Source: Pogostemon cablin (taxonomy: Eukaryota > Streptophyta > Magnoliopsida > Lamiales > Lamiaceae). From it: a DNA stretch of 64,000 bases. The stretch covers positions 9,513,948-9,577,947 of the forward strand of contig CM043006.1 of the NCBI GenBank assembly GCA_023678885.1, given 5' to 3'. The notes beneath the pieces were generated by a model that made no database searches, was not told the origin of the DNA, and saw only the letters and a list, made by a program, of their open reading frames with translations. This document shows, in pieces, positions 23,784 to 35,024 of this stretch; position 1 is the stretch's first letter; each line of letters begins with the position of its first letter. Position numbers and translations under genes: made by a program.

Positions 23784-26700
23784 ATGGCACACGTAGAGTT
23801 TGCTATGTCGAATTTCCTCCGTCAATGCGGCGGCGTCGCTGTGATCGATGGCGGCCTCGCGACGGAGCTCGAACACCACGGCGCCGATCTGAACGACCCT
23901 CTTTGGAGCGCTAAATGTCTCCTGACGTCCCCTCACCTCATCCGCAGCGTATGCCTTTCTTCTTAATTACTCTCTCTGTTTCCTTTTTATGATTCATTTT
24001 TGCATTATCATCATTGTAATCACGATTATTTGCATCGGATTTCTTGTTCATGCTTCCTTGGATTTTTGGTCTTTTGAAAAGTTTGGTGCTTGTTATGGAA
24101 GTACGTAATAGCTTGTCTGAACGTGTAGTAATCTCCAAATGTTCATGTAAAATGTTTGTCCTGATGTGATTATCTGTGAGCTTTGATTATAATTTCGAGC
24201 TGCAACTATGGAGTTGTCTTCTTAGTTTGCTGGGAGTGGGAGTTATGCTTTGAGTGTGAGCTGGTAAAAGTAACAAGAAACATCAATGAAGTGTGGTCCA
24301 CCATGTGAGATATGCTCCATATTGATCCATATCAGTTTTAATGAAATATTTAAATACTTTTGTGATTAATGGCACTGGGGAGAAAGTTATGGATTCAGTT
24401 GATTTGGTTTCCTTCTAAAATCATCTTGAATCAGATTTTATTACTTACTGAAATCTTAGAGTACCCCTGCTGGCTGTTCTTCAAAAAATATTTGTATATT
24501 AGACTAGTAGACTATTCTAACTTTTTGGGAATCACTTCTCAGTACCTGTACTTATTGCTTGTGAGTTTATCAGTGTTTGGTGAAATACTCTGTGATACTC
24601 AAAACATACCAGAACTCACAGCGATCAACGTCCTTTAAATCATCGATGAAAAATTATCTCATGGTACCTTCAAGCATTTGGCATTTCTTAAAGGAATATT
24701 TATGCATAAGTAAGCTGCTGATGAAACTTTTTAGCATTTCCGACTTCCTACAAGAATGAGTGTATTGCATAGTTCTGTGTTATTGTTGTCCATAAATATT
24801 AACTTTGACATTTTAATTGTATAGATAAAGTGCTATTCTTTGGTTCTATATTAGTGGTCTGAATTGGAAAATGAAGACTCTAACCTTCTTCTGGTGCTAA
24901 GTTTGAATTTAAGTGACATTTTTTGTTTATGAAATTTTGATAAATATATAAGATTGATGCCAAAGCATTTTTACTCATGCTTTATTTTATGCTGCAGGTG
25001 CACCTTGATTACCTTGAAGCGGGTGCAGATATAATAATTACGGCATCTTATCAGGTAATATCTTCATGTGCCAACCAAGTCAGAAGCTTGTTATCTTGAT
25101 ATTTGTATAGTTGATCTGAAGTTGTCCACTTTTAACATTTTGAACAGGCAACCGTACAAGGGTTTGAGAACAAAGGTTATTCTCTAGAAGAAAGTGAAAA
25201 CTTGCTCAGAAAGAGTGTTGAAATTGCACTTGAGGCAAGAGAAGTATACAACAGTAGGTGTTGTGAAGCTTCGAATACTCCTGATGAAAGGATTCTCAAG
25301 CAGCGAACAATATTGGTTGCAGCATCTGTCGGGAGTTATGGGGCCTACCTTGCTGATGGTTCAGAATATAGGTGCTTTTAAGCTAATATTTCTGAAAACC
25401 TTAATATATTTTCTTTGAGTTTGATCATTGATTTTTTTTTTCCTTCTATATTTAGCATTTGATGTGAACTAACTATGATTTGAATTTGTTCATTTTCCTT
25501 TTTGATGATATACTGCTGTTTTTTTATAGAATATTATTTTGTGCGCTATGCTACTGCACTTTTACCCCTTTGATCTTGAAAACCCTTCAATCTCCATAGT
25601 CATTCCATCATCCTCATTGATGAAGTAAAAACATTCATTTTACCGAATGTTAGAGCTTTTACCTTGAAGAATTTGACAGTTTTTCCAGTTATGCTTTCGA
25701 TTTTGGTTGCCCTTAGCAATTTATGTCTATACCCTTCTCTTACATGCAGTGGTGATTATGGAGATGCTATGGACCTAGAGTTCTTGAAGAATTTTCATCG
25801 TCGGAGGGTCAAGGTTCTTGCAGATTCTGGTCCAGATCTTATAGCCTTTGAAACTGTGCCCAACAAGCTGGAAGCTCAGGTACGTACATCTACTTACCTA
25901 ATTTCGCTCCGCAGTTGACATTTTTTTATATTTGATGGACCTACAACCTACTCCAGATAATTTTATGTGACATCATATTGAACCTTTTTTAAATAAATAT
26001 TGAGATCTAGAAAATGAATGAAACTCTGGCTTGTGGATCTGAGAATAGTTCTAGGTCTGCATTTGTGAAGCTAGAAACCTTTAGGTGTCAAATTTATTTT
26101 GATCACAGTTTTGCTCCACCAGGCTTTTGCTCTGCTTCTTGAGGAAGAGAATATTAATGTTCCTGCGTGGCTGTCCTTCAATTCTAAGGATGGTGTTAAT
26201 GTGGTCAGTGGTGACTCTTTGTCTGATTGTGTTGCAATTGCTGAATCATCCAACAAAATTGTTGCCGTCGGGATTAACTGTACACCACCGAGATTTATCA
26301 GGGATCTGATCTTATCCATCAAGAAGGTATGCAGTGGAATCTGTTAATACGAAAATTTTCTCATACAATATCAGCTTCTTAATTGAAAGAGATGCTAATT
26401 ATGACTATTACGAGATAATTGAATGCATTTAATCACATCTCTGCTTTATCTATTGTTTGAGCTGCTAATGTGTAGAGGAGGAAAAACCCAATCCTAAAAT
26501 GTCAAGAGCAGCTCTATTCTTATCCCTAATTTTTTAGGGAAAACAGAGAACATTTGGAGCTTATTTAATTGGATTTTTGTGAATTGTTGTAAATAGCAAC
26601 AACTATTTATACTTTTTTTGATTTGGAAGAATACACTTGTTTCTCCTGTGTAACATCAACGATGCAAAACTATCAATCGTGTTTTTTTTTCCATGTACAC

Positions 26701-27189
26701 CTAAACTCTGGACATGCTCTAGTTGCATATTGCTAATGAAATTCATTTCCTTTTGTTGTTGCTCATGCCTTGATTTGACTTCAGATGACGACTAAACCGA
26801 TCCTCATTTACCCAAATAGCGGCGAGAGCTATGATGCTGATCAGAAGGAGTGGGTGGTGAGTTCTTAAGTTTCTCATCAGCATTATTTCTTTTAGAAATG
26901 AATGATAGATTGACTACAGAACTCAACCTTAAAACATTACTATCTAAACTAATGAATGTTACCAGTTTATTGAATGATTAAGGAAACTTTCCTGTTGCAG
27001 CAAAATACTGGGGTTTCAGACAAAGATTTTGTTTCTTATGTAAACAAATGGTGCAAAGCAGGAGCTTCTCTTGTAGGAGGTTGCTGCAGAACAACCCCCC
27101 ACACTATCCGGTCAATCTACCGCACCCTTTCCTGCAGATCTCCCGACCTGGCCTTAGGGTCTGAGGTGCCTCAACTCCAAGACGAGTAA
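23784..27189 (+). CDS. HMT: Homocysteine S-methyltransferase, seven exons
   Basis: Transfers a methyl group from S-methylmethionine (or AdoMet) to homocysteine, giving methionine, in the cytosol; part of the plant S-methylmethionine cycle. Exons: 23784-23948, 24998-25054, 25148-25371, 25750-25879, 26123-26326, 26785-26856 and 27001-27189. All introns are GT..AG and frames join without a stop, giving 346 residues, the usual family length. The N-terminal IDGGLATELE (21-30) is characteristic. Zinc ligands are Cys245 (GINCTPP) and Cys312-Cys313 (GGCCRTTP). ATG 23784 was chosen as first in frame; ATG 23808 is an alternative. A hAT-like element lies in the near promoter. Which paralogue (HMT1-3) is not settled. 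Confidence 0.95.
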
Positions 27190-27394
27190 AGCTTATTTGA
27201 GCGGATAGTACGGTGTGACTGGTAACTATGACTGGAGATGATAAAATGGAACTTCGATACAGATTTGTCATACTGAGTCAAAATTAACGGGTGGCAATTT
27301 TTGTCACTTGTATAAATTTTTTGTGTTAACTTGATAAGAATACTGTAATGCTATTTTTCCACTTCTTGCTTCATACTCAGTTGTACGCTTAATT

Positions 27395-27566
27395 ATTCTA
27401 TGTTCCTTTTATTATGTTTAAATACCCATTCTCCATTTTAAACAATTCTATGTTCCTTTTATTATTATGTTTAAATACCCATTCTCCATTTTAAACATTT
27501 ACGAGATGGAAATGCTTGTCATACCCATTCTCCATTTTAAACATTTACGAGATGGAAATGCTTGTC
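27395..27566. repeat. Tandem duplications of about 50 and 46 bp
   Basis: ATTCTATGTTCCTTTTATTA starts at 27395 and again at 27445. The segment ATACCCATTCTCC..GCTTGTC starts at 27475 and again at 27521 (period 46). Copies are nearly identical. Confidence 0.9.
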
Positions 27567-27816
27567 ATAGTTTCATAGCTACATACGACGTGCGTTGCGA
27601 TGGAGATAATGAGGTCAATCCAAGGGCTTCCCCTGCTTATTTATTAACTTATTGCACTTTGCACAAAGTGTAATGAGGGAGAAGATGGAAATGCTTGTCA
27701 TAGTTTCATAGCTACATACGACGTGCGTTGCGATGGAGATAATGAGGTCAATCCAAGGGCTTCCCCTGCTTATTTATTAACTTATTGCACTTTGCACAAA
27801 GTGTAATGAGGGAGAA
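27551..27816. repeat. 133-bp perfect tandem duplication
   Basis: The unit from GATGGAAATGCTTGTCATAG to GTAATGAGGGAGAA occupies 27551-27683 and is repeated at 27684-27816. I see no difference between copies, which indicates a recent event. Confidence 0.95.
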
Positions 27817-28241
27817 AGTGCATCGAAGTTCTTTACTCGGGTCAATCCATGGATTTTCTTGTCTTTTTATTGCATTTTGTTAGAATGGTATAAAGGAGAT
27901 GGATCAACTTAACCAATACTCTTCCCCAAAGGATCTCAAATACCTAGGAAAACCTTGGACTGTAATGACCTTCCATGCATGAACAGAATTCCAGATTGCG
28001 CAAAAATGGGTGATCATTCTCTATTTCCAGAAACTACAATCAGATAATAATAACTTTCACATACATCTTTGCAAATGTAACTTCGTGTTTGATATGCTAA
28101 GAAAGCCATGACCCAACATGAACAGAAATCAAGAAATACAATCTGCAATCACATAGATGTTCCCACTTCAGATCCTAAAAGTGGGATAACATTTGTAACC
28201 TAAAACTCCATAGAAACACCAACACGAGTACGCAATGCAGA

Positions 28242-29145
28242 TCAAGAATCGAAACCAGAGTAGATACCATTGTCCCTGAGCAACCTCTTCTCTTCTTCAA
28301 CATAGTTCTTCCCCCTACTAGCTTGACCAAGATCCCGCTTCCTCTTCTCCTTCTGTTGAAAGGAAAGATTCTTCTTCTCCTTCTGAGTCAGAGCATGTGC
28401 CAGCTCCTCTCCATCGGCAATTGCAGCCCTCGTTTTCTGTCGTTCTTCAAATGATTCTTTAGCCTCTTTAGCTTGTTTTTCCCTCCCTTTAGACCAAGAC
28501 CAGTCCTGGTTCTCCGGTTCCTTCGGTGGTGGCACGTTCAAGACAGAGAGTCCTCCTTTGTATCCATGTCGACTCAAAGCTTCAAAGTCGAAACCCTTTT
28601 TCTTTTTCTTTGCAGAATTCACTGAAATTAGAGGCAAGATTCAGAATTCCAGCCATTCTCACTCTTCTTAAACTAGTTTATGCATCTATACAAGCTTAAA
28701 AACGTGATCAAAGGCACAATTTTTCAGCGGAAACAAAATCCTAATAAACTCTAAAAAAAAAAAAAGCACATTATTAAAAAATAATATAACAATAATGGAA
28801 TCAATGGAACTTTTACTTCAGTGACAATAACACTCATTTCTGCGTGTTCTTGTTTTTCGATTAATCATACAGGGAATACGAATTTCGCAAATAATTAGCT
28901 CAGAATTCATGTCACAGATTCAATTAAAAAAGAGAACCCACAATATTAAAACCCTAAACTAAAAGGCAATAAATTTTCTGAGAAGAGGAGTTGTGCGATA
29001 ATAATTAATACAACATACCTTTGAGATTGGATGATGGAAGGGTATTGCCATTATTATCTTCAGAATCCGTATCGAGGGTTGAGGAATCGTCAGACGAGGA
29101 CGCATCATCCTCCTCCTCAGAGTTCCATTTTAATCCCCTTTTCAT
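28242..29145 (-). CDS. Small charged, probably nuclear protein of unknown function, two exons
   Basis: Exon 1 runs 29145-29019 (ATG to AAAG before GTATG), exon 2 runs 28621-28242 after an ATTTCAG acceptor. The join gives 168 residues and a TGA-free frame. Residues 10-33 are rich in Glu, Asp and Ser. A basic KKKKK run (47-51) precedes GFDFEALSRHGYKGG, and residues 75-150 are a highly charged, probably helical Lys/Glu region. The C-terminus KNYVEEEKRLLRDNGIYSGF looks conserved in style. I do not recognise the family with certainty; composition suggests a nuclear or nucleolar protein. It converges with the methyltransferase gene. Confidence 0.8.
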
Positions 29146-29366
29146 CTCCGATTATTTCAAATAATACCAACGGACAAAACCAGGGTTTCGTTCTCCACTT
29201 CCCAACTACTATGAAGCACTTCCGGTTATACGACGTCTTTGCTTCACAACTGAAATTCGTCCATCCCCTTTTTTGCATTGTTTTAGGTTTTTATCATTGA
29301 ATTTGAAAATTAATTAATTTTTATTACTTATACTAAAATTTTGTTGCTCAAAAGTAAAGTATTTAT
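29146..29366. other. Upstream region of the minus-strand gene
   Basis: Only about 220 bp separate the start codon from the first miniature element at 29369. This stretch must hold the 5' leader and core promoter. No clear TATA box was identified. Confidence 0.5.
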
Positions 29367-29368
29367 TT

Positions 29369-29976
29369 GGCGCACGATGCATCCTAAGATAGAGTGCACA
29401 TACTTTAAAAAATATATACAAATATAAATAAGGCGTGTGAAACCGTCTCACATAAGGGCTTACGTGAGACGGATAAAAAGTGATAACTTTTATAAAGAAA
29501 AGTGATAATAAATTAATAAAAAGTGATAATGCTCTCTCATGAACAATTTATAGTATATATAAAAAGTGATAACATTTGAAAGGAAAAGTGATAATGTTTT
29601 ATAGCGAAAGTGATAACTATTTTAAAAAGTGAAAAATGATCTCACGTGAGACGGTCTCACGCAAGACCTACCCTATAAATAAAAACACACTCCATACAAT
29701 TATAAACAAAAATGTATACAACTTAATTGTTAGTTTTTTTTAATGAAAAATTGAGTGTAAAAAAATATACAATTATTAAAAAACATGTATACACTATTGA
29801 ATAAAAAGTTATACACATATTGATGTTTTTAATGAAAAACTTAGTTTGAAAAAAATATACAATTATTAAGAAACTCACGTATACAAAATAGAATAACATG
29901 TATACAAAATAGAATAAAAAGTTATATACACATATGAGTGCACCCTTGCACCCGAGTGCACCTAATATCAACTCTA
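29369..29976. mobile_element. GTGCACC-family MITE, copy 1, interrupted
   Basis: The left end (GATGCATCCTAAGATAGAGTG) and the right end (CACCCTTGCACCCGAGTGCACC) match those of copy 2 at 30985-31313. The body is split by a GAGACGG-family element at about 29431-29680. The flanking halves share TATACAATTATTAAAAAA-type sequence with copy 2. Confidence 0.7.
29431..29680. mobile_element. GAGACGG-family MITE, copy 1 (nested)
   Basis: Terminal repeats around GTGAGACGGTCTCACG at the right and GTGAAACCGTCTCAC at the left. The interior has several AAAAGTGATAA repeats. Confidence 0.75.
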
Positions 29977-29987
29977 TTTATTTTAGG

Positions 29988-30236
29988 CAAAGACTTGTGT
30001 GAGACCGTTTCATGTAAGGACTTAGGTGAGACGAGCTAAAAGTGATAATTTCCATAACGAAAAGTGATAATGAATTAATGAAAAGTGATAATGTTATTTC
30101 ATGATCAAATTATAGTATAAATGAAAAGTGATAACCTTTTATAACGAAAGTGATAATAATTTATAGCGAAAATGATAACTATTTTAAAAAGTGTAGAATG
30201 GTCTCACGTGAGACGGTCTCACGCAAGACCTACTCT
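29988..30236. mobile_element. GAGACGG-family MITE, copy 2
   Basis: Same ends and same internal AAAAGTGATAA repeats as copy 1, in the same orientation. Confidence 0.75.
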
Positions 30237-30271
30237 TTATTTTATACAATATTTTATATTTCTTTTTAGAA

Positions 30272-30478
30272 AAACACTTGTGTGAGACTGTCTCACGTAA
30301 GGACTTGCGTGAGACGGTCAGAAAGTTATTACTTTTATACAGAAAAGTGATAATTTCATTTCATGAACAATTTATAGTAAAAAAAAAAGTGATAACATTT
30401 TATATCGAAAGTGATAACTATTTTAAAAGGTGTAAAATGGTGTCACGTGAGACGGTCTCACGCACGCAAGCACTACCC
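30272..30478. mobile_element. GAGACGG-family MITE, copy 3
   Basis: Starts near CTTGTGTGAGACTGTCTCAC and ends near GACGGTCTCACGCACGC. It is shorter inside than copies 1 and 2. Confidence 0.75.
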
Positions 30479-30538
30479 TTCTTTTTACTATTCAAATATC
30501 AAAAATAATTAATTTTATTGATATAATAAAAAATTGGT

Positions 30539-30762
30539 AAGTCTTGCGTAAAATCATTTCACATGAAACCATTTTACATTTTTCAAATTAGTTATCACAT
30601 TCCTTATAAAATATTATCACTTTTTATTTACACTATAAATTGGTAATGAAATATCATTATCACTTTTCATTAATTTAGTATCATTTTTTATTATAGAAGT
30701 TATTACTTTTTATCCATTTCACATAATGACTTACGTGAGACGGTCTCACACAAGTCTTTGCC
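30539..30762. mobile_element. GAGACGG-family MITE, copy 4, inverted
   Basis: The internal repeats read TTATCACTTTT, the reverse complement of those in copies 1-3, so this copy is in the opposite orientation. It ends GTGAGACGGTCTCACACAAG. Confidence 0.7.
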
Positions 30763-30984
30763 AATAAAAATTACAATATATTTTGTTTATATATACTTCG
30801 ATTAATTTGTAATAATATTTTTTTATAAATTTAATTAAAAAATATTTAACCATTAAAAAATAATACTCCACTTAAAGGGTCACTAATTAGTAGGTACAAA
30901 ACGTATTTAAGAAATTATTAAATAATACATTCACTTTAAAAAATTAATGATAAATACAAAATTATATTTTATTTTGGCTAATTA

Positions 30985-31313
30985 TAGTGTGCACCCGGAT
31001 GCACCTAAAGATAGGGTGCACCCACATACAAATATACACAAAAACATATACAATTAAGAGCAAAAATGTATATAATTTAATTGTTAGTTTTTAATGAAAA
31101 ATTGAGTGTAAAAAATATACAATTATTAAAAAAATATGTACACATTATTGAATAAAAAGTTATACACATATACATGTTAGTTTTTTAATGAAAAATTTAG
31201 TGTGAAAAAAGTATACAATTATTACAAAATATGTATACAAAATAGAATAAAATGTATACAAAATAGAATAACATATGGGTGCACCCTTGCACCCAGGTGC
31301 ACCCAATATACAC
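30985..31313. mobile_element. GTGCACC-family MITE, copy 2
   Basis: Left end AGTGTGCACCCGGATGCACC, right end GGGTGCACCCTTGCACCC, with subterminal GTGCACC repeats in both orientations. The interior is AT-rich with repeated TATACAATTATTA segments. Confidence 0.7.
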
Positions 31314-31404
31314 TCTTTTGTTTTACCCATAATACTCATATTCATTCGCATATTAGTATGCATTATTAAGATAAAAATAAAAATACGCAATTAAATATAA
31401 TATT

Positions 31405-31830
31405 TATACAAATGTACATTAGTGTACATTCTTGAGAGAGAAATAGAGAATACGTAACTAAATTGAAGAACCCTAATAATACTAATGTACATTAGTGTGC
31501 ATTCTTAAGAAAGAAATAGAAAATACACGATTAAATTGAAGAACCTACAAATGTACATTAGTGTGTATCCTTGAGAGAAAAACAGAAAATACATTATTAA
31601 ATTGAAGAAAATATTGTTATAATTATCTTTAAATCTCTCACCAATTGTTTTTATTAGATTTAATGTATATTAATGTTCAATGAAACTATTGTTGAGTACG
31701 TTAGTGTGCATTCTTGAGATAGATATAGAAAATACGCTATTAAATTGGAGAATCCTACGAATGTATATTAATGCACACCCTTGAGAGAAAACAAAAAATA
31801 GACAATTAAATTGAAGAAAAAATTGTTATA
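31405..31830. repeat. Diverged tandem repeat, unit about 70 bp, five copies
   Basis: TGTACATTAGTGTRCATTC followed by TTGAGAGARAAATAGARAATAC and TTAAATTGAAGAA recurs at about 31410, 31483, 31552, 31697 and 31760. The third and fifth units are followed by the same longer tail (TTGTTATAATTAT), so a higher-order duplication is also present. Confidence 0.8.
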
Positions 31831-32076
31831 ATTATTCTTAAATCTCTCCTGAAATCTATTACCTATTATTTTTATTTGATTTAATGCATATTAGTATTCA
31901 TTGAAGCTAGTATTAAGTGCAAACATGAATATTAATCCTTATAAATAAGGGTAATGCTGGAAAAAGAAAAAGATATTAAGTATTTATCACTAATTATATT
32001 ATATTAATGTATTTATTAGTAATTAGGTTATATATACTTTTACTTATAAATTATAATCCATTTCTTTAATTAAATA

Positions 32077-32334
32077 CTCCCTTCGTCCCATTGAAACATA
32101 TGCATTTTTCCATTTTGGTCCGCGCTCAATACAAAGTGTGCATTTTCTTTTTTTTGGTAAAAAAGACCCACACATATTAATTACTTCTCTCTCTATGGGC
32201 CCACATGTCATACTAATACGCCTACACACTTTACATTAATATATTATTTCTCTCACCTCACTACACATTAAAATATTATACTCTTTAATCAACGTGAAAA
32301 AAGCAAACGCCCACGTTTCAATGGGACGGGGGAG
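32077..32334. mobile_element. Stowaway-like MITE, copy 4
   Basis: CTCCCTTCGTCCCATTGAAAC at the left and GTTTCAATGGGACGGGGGAG at the right form a terminal inverted repeat, with TA on each side. Confidence 0.9.
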
Positions 32335-32561
32335 TAATTGATTTAATTAAATTATTCTCTTAATTAAAGTGCTAACAACATGTTTAAAAGGAAGTAGAGA
32401 AATGATTAAATAATTGATTAAATTAAATTATTTCCTTAATTAAAAAGTAACTATAATGTTTAAAAGGAATTAGAGTTATGATTAATATATTTCTAATTTT
32501 ATTTTAATCTTAATATTCGTGATTGAAGCAGATTATAGATATTAAATTATCAAATTAACTA

Positions 32562-32791
32562 CTCCCCCATCCCCTTGATACTTATCCATTTTGTCATTTG
32601 GTCCGTCTCAATACAAAATATCTATTTTTTTTTGGATTGATGTGACACACAAGGGGCCCAAACTCAACACTAATACAATTACCTACTACACATTAAAATA
32701 TTATTTCTCTCACCTCTTACACATTAAAATATTTTACTCCTTAATCCATGTGAATAAAACAAATTGATACATATTAGAGGGACGGAGAGAG
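32562..32791. mobile_element. Stowaway-like MITE, copy 5
   Basis: CTCCCCCATCCCCTTGATAC and TTAGAGGGACGGAGAGAG ends with TA flanks. The interior resembles copy 4. Confidence 0.85.
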
Positions 32792-32829
32792 TATATGTAA
32801 CATTCATTTCAATTTCCCTTTAAGTCCTA

Positions 32830-32913
32830 AAATACGAAAATAAAATTTGAAAATAATTATCTATTAGGAAAAACTAAAATAAACAAATGGATAGTTACTC
32901 TTAGATACACTAC
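32830..32913 (-). mobile_element. Left piece of the older LTR that received G2
   Basis: The last bases before G2 (up to ACTAC at 32909-32913) weakly match the reverse complement of the LTR segment that would adjoin 58264. This is expected if G2 split an older minus-strand LTR. The similarity is short, so the call is tentative. Confidence 0.35.
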
Positions 32914-33318
32914 TGATGAGAGTGATAATTCACGTATGATTTGGTCTATTATCAAGACGAATTGGGATGTTTATAGAAAATCCATGAATTAAATGCTACT
33001 GAGGATATTTGAGCATATTTGTACAGGAAAACAGGTTGGAAGTGCTCAAAATTAGAAAATGCATTTTTCGAGGCGTAGTTCGACCAGAGGGATGCCGTTC
33101 GATGAACCTCAGCCTGGTCGAACTACAGAAGTGTAATTGTTTATTAGTTAGTTAATTATTCCACCAATTTATTGCCAACCCAGTCTTAATAAGTTAGATT
33201 ACAATTAGATTAATAATAATACGTCCATTGAGTTCGATAAATCACTTGGTCGTTTATCTACACTTCAATAACATTCTTAATACTTGGGATTAATTGCGTG
33301 TTGAAAAAACGCTCATCA
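32914..33318 (+). repeat. 5' LTR of G2, shortened
   Basis: Starts TGATGAGAGTGATAATTCAC, ends AAACGCTCATCA. The last 190 bp match 58078-58263 at about 90 percent by eye, but the first 200 bp align poorly with the 3' LTR start, and about 1 kb present in the 3' LTR is missing. It contains one GTTCGACC..GGTCGAAC pair (33078-33120). Confidence 0.75.
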
Positions 33319-33324
33319 AGTTCT

Positions 33325-33341
33325 TGGCGCTGTTGCCGGGA
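33325..33341 (+). promoter_or_regulatory. Primer-binding site of G2, tRNA-Asp type
   Basis: TGGCGCTGTTGCCGGGA matches the tRNA-Asp 3' end complement with one C-to-T change and a short end, six bases after the LTR. Confidence 0.85.
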
Positions 33342-33429
33342 ATGATATTAATTATTAATTTATTATTTCTAGGTTAATTGAGACTATTTATTCTTGCCTT
33401 TAATTTCTAACGCTTATTTTTCTTAGGTG

Positions 33430-34957
33430 TATGCACACTAGATCTAAGGTAAGAATATTAGCGCCTTTTAATCTAGAAATTGGAGCATCGTCGAGGAAGA
33501 AGAAGACAAAGAAGAAGAAGAACAAAAACGTGAAAGCAATTGTAGCTCTTAATCTTAGGAGTTGAAGTTGACGTCCTGAACTCGGAAGCGATTGAAGCTG
33601 CAACCGAAGATAAGTTGGAAGCAGAAGCAGTCAACATGGACCAAGATAGGGCGAATCCAGATAATGTTGCCATCCGTGAAGTCTTCAAGAACAACGGAGG
33701 AGGTAACTTGGGGTTGTTAGGATCAAGAGTGGCCGATGCGGATTTCGATCTTCACCCTGCTCTGATTAGCATGATAGAAAGGAGCCCTTTCTCTGGGGGG
33801 ACCTTAGAAGATCCTCAATAGTATCTGAACAAATTCCTAGGGTATGCAAGTACACAAAAGAGCGCAGGAGATCATGAGGATGCCATTAGGATTGTGTTGT
33901 TTAAGTTCTCGCTTACTTAAAGAGCGAGAGATTTGTACTATACTATTAATGTTGCTGAATGCACTACCTGAGAGCAATTGAAATTGAAGTTCTTGGAGAG
34001 ATACATGCCACCTTCCAAGGAGTTAAGAATGAAGCAAGACATCTATCAATTTGTTATCGGTAGTGGAGAGAAGTTTCATGAGGCTTGGGACAGATTCAAG
34101 GACATGCTTTGAAAGTGTCTACAGCATAGGCTATCTAAAGTCCAATACATTAGTATTTTCTAAAACGGGTTGGATTGTGATTTTCGAGTTTTACTTGATG
34201 CTTCATCAAATGGAGTACTACTTATAAAGACATCCGTTGAGGCCAAAAAGATCTTTAAGGATATTTCGATGAATTCAAGAGATTGACCAACTGATAGAGT
34301 AGGAGGCACTTATGTTCTTGGAAAAGTAGCGCAGGTTGAGCACACTATGCTTAAGTCGAGTAGGAGAAGATGAGATCGTCTCTAGTTTGCTAAATTAGCA
34401 AGTTACTTGAGTCTCAGCAAAAGTAGATTACTGATATAGCGCAACGAGTACCAATTATGCAGCAGGATGTTAGTAATGAAGGAGCTAGCCAAGAGGAATT
34501 AGAAGAGCCAAACTACGCCATGGGTCAAAGTAATCAAGGAACGAGATTCCAGAATCAAGAAAACCAGAATTATCAAGGGAACGACAATAATCTTGTTCCC
34601 CCTAGTAATTATCAACAACCAAGGAGGCCGGAGTTTTCATGGAGTAATCCTAATACAGCAGTGCAGCCTCCTGTTGGTGTTGATCAGGGTGCTAAGGTCG
34701 AAGAAGGAAAACTTGATTTTGAGGATACAGTGAACGGGTACATGGCGGGGAATGATGCAAGAGTAGATCGTCTAGAGGCAAAGTTGGAGGCGAAAATAGA
34801 TAAAAATCATGAGGATATATCTAAGCAGATGAAGGACTTGACATTGTTGATGGGGCTGATGGCAAGCAATGTGAATCAATTAACCCAAATGGTAGAGAAG
34901 GAAAAGTTCCCATCTCAAGCATTACGAACCCAAAAGAGTGCCACGCCATCACGTTAA
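33430..34957 (+). pseudogene. G2 gag pseudogene
   Basis: Structural-protein remnant. Readable pieces include ADADFDLHPALISMIERSPF (33730-33790), LKLKFLERYMPPSKELRMKQ (33985-34040) and GEKFHEAWDRFKDML near 34070, which is the Retrotrans_gag core. Stops after DPQ... (33820), near 33919, 33970, 34110 and 34160 mostly fit Gln or Trp codons altered by transitions. The C-terminal piece 34457-34957 is rich in Gln/Asn and has a heptad-like VDRLEAKLEAKIDKNHE stretch, probably coiled coil. No zinc knuckle is visible. Confidence 0.8.
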
Positions 34958-35024
34958 GGTCTGGAACGCAGTATGAGGGACCGATGATGCCAGAAACAAA
35001 TTCCGAAGCTCCAGGAGCTCGATT

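Larger units (their letters stand above)
27190..28241. other. Convergent intergenic spacer with nested tandem duplications
   Basis: 3' flank of the methyltransferase gene and 3' flank of the minus-strand gene. It contains three overlapping duplication events (27395-27816), listed separately. No other gene is seen. Confidence 0.8.

Noticed and set aside
29431..30762. Regularly spaced AAAAGTGATAA repeats as a possible CRISPR-like array
   Set aside because: The repeats are short, spacing varies, and they are interiors of miniature elements in a plant genome.
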